This document shows positions 42,714 through 49,344 of a stretch of 64,000 nucleotides of DNA, piece after piece; position 1 is the first letter of the stretch; each line of letters opens with the position of its first letter. The notes beneath the pieces are model-generated. The model made no database searches. It was given only the letters and a program-made list of their open reading frames with translations, and was not told the DNA's origin. The DNA comes from RCC90-49c sp051016155 (GTDB lineage Bacteria > Bacteroidota > Bacteroidia > Cytophagales > Amoebophilaceae). The position numbers and the translations under genes were made by a program. Where the stretch lies: positions 248,001 through 312,000 of the forward strand of contig CP136537.1 in NCBI GenBank assembly GCA_051016155.1, given 5' to 3'.

Positions 42714-43601
42714 ATGTACACACAGTATCAAAAAGGCCTCTCGATGGTCCTACTCACAGCCCTCCTCGCTGCCGTGTGGAATACATATCCTAATGTTCGT
42801 ATTGCCGCCAGTCGGGCACTAGGCGAGCTCGTGAGGGCTGCCCCCCATTTAGAGAATGAGGCGGTCTGCACGGCCCTGGTCGCTGCCGTGCGGGATAGCA
42901 ATGAGGATGTTCGTCGTGCCGCCAGCGCGGCGCTCTCGGAGCTCGTGAAAGCCGCCCCTTCTGAGGCGGTCCTCGAGGCCCTGCTCAGCGCCGCGCGGTA
43001 TTGGAATTATGATGTTCGTCGTGCCGCCAGCGAGGCGCTCTTGGAGCTCTCGAAGGCTGCCCCCCAGCACGCGGAGGCCTTGCTCGCTGCCGCGGGGGAT
43101 AGGAATTCTGATGTTCGTGATGCCGCCCGCGCGGCGCTGGGCGCTATTTCTTTGCAGCAGCTCATTCAAGCTGGGATCCATTCGCGGAATCAGCGGAATC
43201 AAAAGCTCATCTCTTTGATTGTACGTAGGCTGTACGCTACCCCACTCATCGTGCAAGAGAGCCGGCAGCCTGGCTATCAAGAGCTCGTCCTCTATCCCAG
43301 TGCAGGGCAGCCTGAGGTGGTAGGCAAGTGGCCCAGAGAAGAGGTAGAGCGCTTTGTGTATGAGCTCAAACATGCTACCATGATGGAGGAGGAAGAGGAG
43401 AAGATCGAGGTAGAGGAGGAAGAGGAAAAGATCGAGGTAGAGGAGGAAGAGGAAAAGATCGAGGTAGAGGAGGAAGAGGAAAAGATCGAGGTAGAGGAGG
43501 AAGAGGAAAAGATCGAGGTAGAGGAGGAAGAGAAAAAGAAAGATAGAGAGAATGCTAAACCCAAGAAAAAAGGTTTGATGGCATTTTTCAGGCGAAGGTA
43601 G
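42714..43601 (+). CDS. HEAT-repeat protein with leader fused directly to repeats; Glu-rich tail
   Basis: 295 residues. The first 15 residues equal the lipoprotein leader of the first copy (MYTQYQKGLSMVLLT), but then jump straight into a HEAT unit (ALLAAVWNTYPNVRIAAS), so lipobox, linker and the first repeats are gone. About four HEAT units follow (to about 140), then the conserved C-terminal domain (LQQLIQAGIHSRNQRNQKLI, YATPLIVQESRQPGYQELV), and an acidic repeat tail of five EEEEEKIEV units (about 225-270) ending in Lys-rich KKKGLMAFFRRR. Without a lipid Cys it is probably not exported as a lipoprotein. Confidence 0.8.
   Translation: MYTQYQKGLSMVLLTALLAAVWNTYPNVRIAASRALGELVRAAPHLENEAVCTALVAAVRDSNEDVRRAASAALSELVKAAPSEAVLEALLSAARYWNYDVRRAASEALLELSKAAPQHAEALLAAAGDRNSDVRDAARAALGAISLQQLIQAGIHSRNQRNQKLISLIVRRLYATPLIVQESRQPGYQELVLYPSAGQPEVVGKWPREEVERFVYELKHATMMEEEEEKIEVEEEEEKIEVEEEEEKIEVEEEEEKIEVEEEEEKIEVEEEEKKKDRENAKPKKKGLMAFFRRR
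43386..43540 (+). repeat. 27-bp tandem repeat inside the second HEAT gene
   Basis: Five full units encode EEEEEKIEV and a sixth is partial. The units are almost identical at DNA level; the first differs by one base (GAG for GAA before AAG). Such arrays gain or lose units by slippage and keep frame because the unit is nine codons. Confidence 0.92.
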
Positions 43602-43689
43602 TGATCCCACTGGCGCGGAAGTTCGTCTTCCGTGCCCATCAGTTCCCTACCCTATCTAATAGAAAGAAAAACAGGACTTGATAGCAACC

Positions 43690-43990
43690 CGCTTGGGCAC
43701 GCGAAGAAGCGTGATCAGGCACCTTGGCAAAGTGCACGTTCATCGCACTTACAAAAGCCGCTAGCGCATAGGCAGCTAGATCAGCTCTGAGCTCCTTGGC
43801 AGCACGGCTCACTTCCAAAGGGTCCACTTCTGCCAGCTCCTCTAAAAGGGAGCCAAAAAAGGCTTCTCTTACTTCCTGATTAGGAAAGCCCAGCTGATAG
43901 GCCCTGTGCTCAGCATGGTAAGCCTGGATCGCTAGAGACCCTGCTTGAAACATGAGCGTGGATAGCGGAATATGCGCTACTTTGCTAATG
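43690..43990 (-). pseudogene. Fragment of an AAA/PD-(D/E)XK family gene
   Basis: The minus strand encodes LMFQAGSLAIQAYHAEHRAY, LGFPNQEVREAFFGSLLEEL, AKELRADLAAYALAAFVSAM and NVHFAKVPDHASSRAQ. This is the central part of the family represented at 14537-16195 (LMFQTGYLTIQAY, FPNREVRRAFFSSLLKEF, KQLRADLAAYQLEAFVNAL). Neither the ATPase nor the nuclease motif remains. It ends at the palindromic repeat/HEAT downstream segment, which probably inserted or recombined there. Confidence 0.8.
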
Positions 43991-44068
43991 GCCGCCGAAG
44001 CCTACTTTCAGTAGCAGCCCTCCCGGCTTGGGGCCGCTGCAAGCGCTCACTCGCTTAGAGCATCTTTG

Positions 44069-45850
44069 TCAGTAAGGATCAACAAGCTCCGCTACCGTGC
44101 GCCTCACCTCTTCAAAGTGAGCCTTGGCATCTACCTCTCTTCTAATCTCAGGCAGCTTTCTAAGGTGCTTGTAGTGAAGAGCCGAGTCATAAGCGCTCAG
44201 GGGGACAAACCGTTTTTTAAAGGGGCCTCCATGCGGGATTCTACCCACAAACTCGCCTACCTCGAGCTCCATCAGCGCCTGGGGAGTAACGCTAGGCGCC
44301 TCCTTCTCACTGACCGTGCGGCTCAAGCGCCCCTCAGCATAGGTCTTAGAAACTTGCTCCTTCTCCCTTGTGCCCAGCTGCTCGCTCCAGAGCTTTGAGA
44401 CCGTGTACTGACTTCTGCCAACAAACTGGTTCGAAAAGGTCTCTTGCAACTCTTGGGCCCCAGTGCTGCCATAGGTCTTTTCTAACTGAGCCAGGTTTTG
44501 AAGCGCTACAATCGTAGCAATGCCATACTTTCTAGCCGTAGCAGGCACCTCACTGAGCTGCGGAAGATAAAGCGTAGGGAGCTCATCGATAAGCATAAAG
44601 CTTTTCGCTCGATCATGTCCGTACATATTGCTAGCAAGCACGGAGAGGACCATAGCTAGGATAGGCGAGAGCATCTGCTTCTCGGTCGGGGTGTTGCCAA
44701 GACACACCAGGAGCGGATGTTGGGGATCATTAATCGTGAGGGGAAAGTCCTGCGCTCCTAAGACCCAAAAAAGGTGCGGATCGATCAGCGTATCAAGAGT
44801 GACCTTAAAGTTAGCCATCACCCCAGCAAGCTGCTCAGGAGCCCCTTCAGCCGCATCCAAGATGGGACTAGCATAGAGCGAGGCCTCGCTATCAGTTTTG
44901 ATAAGGGCCAAGAGCTTTCTTGTAGGCTGCAATCCCAGCATGATCACGTGGGGCAGCGTGCAGTGCATAGGATACTGGTTGGCAAGCAGGACGATAAGCG
45001 CTTTTAAAAGGGCATAAGTATTCTTAAGCCAGAAGTCTTCTTTTTGCGCGAGGTCAGGGTTGAGGTTAGTGAGCAGCACTTTAAGCGTCGCAGAGAGCTT
45101 CTTTCTATCACCCACAAAAGAAGGCTCAATAGGATTGACGCGGGCCGAGCGCTTGAGGTCTTGAAAGTTAATCGAAAGAGGCTGCAGCGTGAGGCTAGCA
45201 GAAGCAAGGGCCAGGTGATGCGCCAGCGTAGAAAGGGAGTAGCTCTTGTCTCCCCCTTGCGTAGAGAAGTCATAGTCATAAATGAGGCCTGCATAGCCTT
45301 TTCGAATAAGATGAAGGAGCATGGGCTCAACGAGGAACTTAGTTTTCCCTGAGCCAGGAGCGCCCAGAATAAAGATGCCTAGCTCAGGGTGGTCAATAGG
45401 AATGGAGGACCCTCTCCGCGTTTTAAGAAGGATCTCAGGGCGCGTGCTGGCCCCTCTTGTTGGAAACGAGGCAAAAGAAGCAGGCTTCTTTTGAGCGGCA
45501 ATAAGGGGGGTAAAAAGCAAGAAGAGCGCTAGGGCCAAGGGATAAAAGGAAGCAAAAGAGAAAAGCAAGAAAAGCATTAAGGCAGCGATCAGATACACAA
45601 AAAGAAGGAGCGCGGCCGCGCGATTTTCTCTAGCGAGTGAGCACAGAGAGGCTAGGTAGGGGGAGGTAGTAACTGCGAGGGCAACTAGAAAAAGCAAGAC
45701 CAAAAAGGAGCAAGCCGTCGATGAGAGCAGAGCAGGAAAGGCTTGTAAAAGCGCCTCTGCCGCCTGAGGCGCAACAAGGGGCAAGGCGGTGAGCAAAAGA
45801 AAAGTAGCTAGGAAAGTAGCCGCCGCTTTAAAAAGAGCATCCATAGGCAA
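44069..45850 (-). CDS. Type IV coupling protein (VirD4/TraD-like)
   Basis: 593 residues. The N-terminal 120 residues hold about four hydrophobic segments; then Walker A IFILGAPGSGKTKFLVEPML (about 154-173) with YAGLIYDYDF, Walker-B-like SFMLIDELPTLYLPQLSEVP (about 418-437), and the coupling-protein motif IATIVALQNLAQLEKTYG. It would deliver the relaxase-DNA complex to the channel at the inner membrane. It lies 11 bp after the TraN-like gene, same strand. Its 3' end is followed by a region invaded by cargo genes. Confidence 0.9.
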   Translation of the reverse strand: MPMDALFKAAATFLATFLLLTALPLVAPQAAEALLQAFPALLSSTACSFLVLLFLVALAVTTSPYLASLCSLARENRAAALLLFVYLIAALMLFLLFSFASFYPLALALFLLFTPLIAAQKKPASFASFPTRGASTRPEILLKTRRGSSIPIDHPELGIFILGAPGSGKTKFLVEPMLLHLIRKGYAGLIYDYDFSTQGGDKSYSLSTLAHHLALASASLTLQPLSINFQDLKRSARVNPIEPSFVGDRKKLSATLKVLLTNLNPDLAQKEDFWLKNTYALLKALIVLLANQYPMHCTLPHVIMLGLQPTRKLLALIKTDSEASLYASPILDAAEGAPEQLAGVMANFKVTLDTLIDPHLFWVLGAQDFPLTINDPQHPLLVCLGNTPTEKQMLSPILAMVLSVLASNMYGHDRAKSFMLIDELPTLYLPQLSEVPATARKYGIATIVALQNLAQLEKTYGSTGAQELQETFSNQFVGRSQYTVSKLWSEQLGTREKEQVSKTYAEGRLSRTVSEKEAPSVTPQALMELEVGEFVGRIPHGGPFKKRFVPLSAYDSALHYKHLRKLPEIRREVDAKAHFEEVRRTVAELVDPY

Positions 45851-45861
45851 AAGGGGAGGAG

Positions 45862-46638
45862 CTAGCGGGCTTGAAGCAAAAGATGGGCAGGAATGAATAG
45901 TTGTAGCCTTCTCTCCCCTTCTTTTTCAGAGAAAGTGATACTGAGCCCTCCATTAGGCGCATAAAGGGGAAGGACAAAGGCCAGATAAACGCCTTGCTGG
46001 TGCGGGATAGAGAGCAGCGCAGGAGCCAGGAGCGGCTCCACTTGTTGGGCTTTTCTAGTGCTTCTAAAAAAAGAAGATTGAAGAAAAGAGACCAACTCAA
46101 AAGTAGGAGAATCAAAAAGCAGATCAATAGCCGTGTTGTTGTAAGTAAAAAGGCGCAGAAAGGTAGCTTTTGAGGAGTGCAAGATATTGGTAAGGATGAT
46201 TTGGAGGCCCATTTCTTTCACTCCGCAATCGAAGTACTGTTGAGGGAGGTAAGCAGCGTAAATAGGAAAAGCGTCATTGGCCTCAATAAGCGGCTCTTCG
46301 AGAAGATGTAAGGCGCTTTCTCCCCCCACAAAGTGCTGCAAAGGGGCCTCATTGTGGGGAAAGATTTCAGCGACAAAGGCGGTTTTCTCTTTTCCAAAGC
46401 GCACAAAGATAGAAGAAGAAGGGGCTTGTGACGACTTAGCTCTAAGCAGGAGATACCGGCCTTTGACCTTGAGATGGTAGTGCGGACTAGGGGTCTCCAC
46501 ATCGATGATCTCCTCAGGAAAGACCAGCGTAGAGACCTTGGAGATAAGCACAGGAAGGCTTTCGGGGCAGTCTTGTGGCTCCCTAGCCAAGGAGGCGCCT
46601 GGCAAAAGGGCAAGTAAGGGAAGTAGTATCTTTTTCAC
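45862..46638 (-). CDS. traN: TraN-like conjugation protein (VirB9-like, DUF4138 type)
   Basis: 258 residues with a signal peptide (MKKILLPLLALLPGASLA). The mature start matches the TraN pattern: ISKVSTLVFPEEIIDVETPS, then YHLKVKGRYLLLRAKSS and FVRFGKEKTAFVAEIFPH. It is a beta-rich periplasmic/outer-membrane core subunit that works with the TraM-like protein. It overlaps the TraK-like gene by 4 bp at its start. Complete by eye. Confidence 0.8.
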   Translation of the reverse strand: MKKILLPLLALLPGASLAREPQDCPESLPVLISKVSTLVFPEEIIDVETPSPHYHLKVKGRYLLLRAKSSQAPSSSIFVRFGKEKTAFVAEIFPHNEAPLQHFVGGESALHLLEEPLIEANDAFPIYAAYLPQQYFDCGVKEMGLQIILTNILHSSKATFLRLFTYNNTAIDLLFDSPTFELVSFLQSSFFRSTRKAQQVEPLLAPALLSIPHQQGVYLAFVLPLYAPNGGLSITFSEKEGERRLQLFIPAHLLLQAR

Positions 46639-47255
46639 TTTTGTTGGTCTTGAGGTTGTAAGAACTTGAGGTTTCTGATCTGCAGGCCGTAAGGATTGGT
46701 TTTGGCTCTTTGCAAAGGCTGGAGCTGAAAGTAGAGTCCGCCAGGGGCTTCGGCCTCTTGATAAAGGGCTTTGGCCCCTGAGGCGAACCTAACGAGCGTA
46801 TTGTAGTAAAGCAGGACCTCATACGGCTCTTGGTCGGTATTAATTTCGATGTGCTGAAGCGTGACGGTAGAAATAGCGTTGTGCTCTTTATAAAGGGCTT
46901 CGATCGAGGGATCCATTTTAGAGCGAAAGAGTTGAGCGCTCATCAGGTCCATAAAGGAGGCAGCTTCTTGCCGGTGGTGCTCCCAGGTGTACTCATTGAG
47001 GGCAAAAGCCTTGTCAAGAAACATAAGGGCAAAAGCGTTGATCTCAAGATGGGAGTGCTTGAAAGGGGTGGTTGCTCTGTGAGCCGAGAGCGTGTGCTCA
47101 TGATCGACCAGAAAGATGTGCTCGAGGCTACTGGCGCGTACCCACAGAAAAGCAAAGAAGAGATTAGAAAGAGCGAGTAGGGCGCTGGTAGCCATGAGCG
47201 CTAGGAAGAGGCGCCGAATCATTGAAGAGAGGTAGCGTTGTTGCTCAAAAAGCAT
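46635..47255 (-). CDS. traK: TraK-like conjugation protein (VirB8-like)
   Basis: 206 residues from ATG 47255 (MLFEQQRYLSSMIRRLFLAL), chosen because it puts the single membrane helix (about 12-38) near the N-terminus as in TraK; the open frame from 47324 has a hydrophobic but unlikely extension. A periplasmic domain follows with HSHLEINAFALMFLDKAFAL, and a beta-rich end LQHIEINTDQEPYEVLLYYN. TraK/VirB8 is the inner-membrane assembly factor. It is the first gene of this tra block. Confidence 0.78.
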   Translation of the reverse strand: MLFEQQRYLSSMIRRLFLALMATSALLALSNLFFAFLWVRASSLEHIFLVDHEHTLSAHRATTPFKHSHLEINAFALMFLDKAFALNEYTWEHHRQEAASFMDLMSAQLFRSKMDPSIEALYKEHNAISTVTLQHIEINTDQEPYEVLLYYNTLVRFASGAKALYQEAEAPGGLYFQLQPLQRAKTNPYGLQIRNLKFLQPQDQQK

Positions 47256-47909
47256 AGGCTTATTGTAAGAGGGGATCTGTAGGTAGAAGGGCTTCAAGGT
47301 AAAGTTAAAGAAAAATAGAGTCAAAAAGAGGCTAGTGATGCGCCCATTTTTCGGTACTAAAAGGCGCTGTGCTCATTTAAAGCCCACTTTTTGAGCAGTG
47401 TGTAAAAAGCATATCTACTAGGGTGTGTTCTTAGCAAAGCCATACTAAGGAGCGTAGTATTTAAAGAGGACAAGAAAAAGCGTAGGTACTTACGCATTCC
47501 TTTGTAAGGGAGTGAAGGAGGCACGGCGTGGTCTTTTAATAGTGCAATTAAGGGCACGCCTTTACTACTAGGCTGTAGGGCCTATTAGGGGCTATGATTA
47601 AGGCCATAGGCACTAGATGACACGCGAGGAATAGGCTGGCTATTCTGTTATTAAGCCTCTAAAAGCCGGTATGAAGAGATGAAAGTGGCCATCTGCTTTT
47701 TTTGCAAGAAAGTTTAGGGAGCCTTCTCACTTTTTCTAGTAAAATTCTAGTAAAAATGAAATAATTACTTGCATTGCAATGCATCTTTTCTGATCTTTAC
47801 AACGGGTGTACTGGGAGCGCCGTAGCCTGGGCGATGCGTTCGGCTGCGGCTCCCTTCCTAGGAGCCCTCTCCCTCTCTCAGCGCTCCCCTTGATGCCTTC
47901 CAATAGGGA
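47256..47909. promoter_or_regulatory. Divergent intergenic region, candidate oriT and promoters
   Basis: Lies between the tra block (minus) and the relaxase (plus), where oriT of MobV elements commonly sits. Seen: direct repeat CTAGTAAAA twice (about 47738-47756), perfect palindrome GCATTGCAATGC (47771-47782), an imperfect inverted repeat GGAGCGCCGTAGCC (47814-47827) with GGCTGCGGCTCC (47842-47853), and a competing hairpin GGCTCC-CTTCCTA-GGAGCC (47848-47866). No gene is visible. Which structure is the nick region cannot be told by eye. Confidence 0.45.
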
Positions 47910-49307
47910 ATGATGCGCCAGTTTGCTGTCCTACATATCACTAAGTACAAAGGCCTTGCCCGGATAGGGAGTCATATTGACCGGAGGCACTACCCTTTGC
48001 ATGCCAACAAGTCAAAAAGTGACTTTAATGAAGAGCTGCTCGAGACGCTAGGGCTTCTGATTGCCCCTGAGCGCTCTGAGCTCAATGAAGAGCTCTTGGA
48101 GCAAAGGCCCTTGCTGCCCCTTCCAGAGGCCATAGAAAAACGGATTGAAGAGGGCTACACCCAAAAAAGGGCCCTAAGAAAAGATGCGGTCAAGGCCCTG
48201 GGCGTGATCCTTTCAGGGAGCCACGAGCGTATGAAGCAAATCGAAGCAGATCCACTTCTTTTTGCGCAGTGGAAGCAAGCCAACTTCGTCTTTGCCACTG
48301 AGCTCTTTGGCCGTGAGAACATCGTTCGCTTCACTTTGCATCGCGATGAAAAGACGCCTCACTTTCACTGCGTCGTGGTGCCGATCACCCCTGAGGGTCA
48401 GCTTTCAGCGCGGCACTTTATCAATGGCAGGGACAAGCTCAGAGAGTACCAAGACCACTACGCCCAGGCCATGGCTCCTTTTGGGCTTGAAAGAGGCCTC
48501 ACGGCCTCGATCACCTTAGCCAAGCACCAATCTACGCAAGCGTATTACAGAGCGCAGCAGGGCCTTGCAAGAGATCAGCAGGGAGAACCCGTCGCTCGTC
48601 GGTCTGCCCCGAGGCTGGCTATTAGATCAGCCCAAGAGCACCTCGAAGCCTTTCAGGCGGCTCCCCCCACCGCGTCCCTACTCTACTGCTTGGGCTTTGA
48701 TACCCCAGCCCCTTTCCAAGGGCTTACGACATCCCTCAAAGCCAGTGAGAATGCCATCGTATGGGGCCTTTACAAGGAGGTGACCTCCCCTGAGCCTACC
48801 CTAGTGAGCACCTACAGTTTGCGTCTCAACGAGCAAGGGCAGTTCTGCCCTTACTTTCAAAAGGGACTACCCAGAGGCCTTGCCCTCCTCGATACGGGGC
48901 ACATCCCTGCAAGGATAGTGATCACTGAAAGCCCCCTAGAAGCGCTTCAAAGGCGGCAAGGCCTTTACTACAGTGATCGGAAGGCCTTTGCTACTACGCT
49001 TTTTGTGAGCACGTGTGGCCCCCTTACTAGAGGCATTCAAAGGGAGCTCGACGGGCTCTTTGTCCTAGCCAAGGAGAAGCAGCTGCCCATCACCTTTTGT
49101 CTCCCGCAAGAGATGCAAGCAGCCTGCCAGCAAAGACGCGAAGCCCTGTCCTGTCTCTTGCCAAGCCAGGGGCCCTTCTCGGAGGCCATAGGGGAGCTGG
49201 CTAGAGGGCTCCAAGCCCTTGCTAGGGAGCAGGGCGCTCTTATAGAGGATGAGGAAGAAGAGGAATCCACCCCGAAGCAGGCAAAAGCAGCCCGTAAACG
49301 CGTATAG
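47910..49307 (+). CDS. MobV-type relaxase fused to a TOPRIM-like C-terminal module
   Basis: 465 residues. The N-terminal relaxase (about 1-215) has LHITKYKGLARIGSHIDRRH with YPLHANKSKSDFN (motif I area), and the metal-binding HRDEKTPHFHCVVVPIT (about 144-160). From about 240 to 440 a second module follows: AIVWGLYKEVTSPEPTLVST, YFQKGLPRGLALLDTGHIPA, and the TOPRIM-Glu-like IVITESPLEALQRR (about 335-348). The expected later DxD is replaced by PITFCLPQEM. This module is a close relative of the C-terminal half of the next gene. The relaxase would nick oriT; the added module may be structural. It ends in an Asp/Glu-rich and Lys/Arg tail. Confidence 0.85.
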   Translation: MMRQFAVLHITKYKGLARIGSHIDRRHYPLHANKSKSDFNEELLETLGLLIAPERSELNEELLEQRPLLPLPEAIEKRIEEGYTQKRALRKDAVKALGVILSGSHERMKQIEADPLLFAQWKQANFVFATELFGRENIVRFTLHRDEKTPHFHCVVVPITPEGQLSARHFINGRDKLREYQDHYAQAMAPFGLERGLTASITLAKHQSTQAYYRAQQGLARDQQGEPVARRSAPRLAIRSAQEHLEAFQAAPPTASLLYCLGFDTPAPFQGLTTSLKASENAIVWGLYKEVTSPEPTLVSTYSLRLNEQGQFCPYFQKGLPRGLALLDTGHIPARIVITESPLEALQRRQGLYYSDRKAFATTLFVSTCGPLTRGIQRELDGLFVLAKEKQLPITFCLPQEMQAACQQRREALSCLLPSQGPFSEAIGELARGLQALAREQGALIEDEEEEESTPKQAKAARKRV

Positions 49308-49344
49308 GTATTTCTACTAACTCACAAACAGAAAACGATACTGC

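Noticed and set aside
43386..43540. Repeat array that could be taken for a CRISPR
   Set aside because: Units are contiguous 27-mers without spacers and are in frame with the HEAT gene, encoding EEEEEKIEV.
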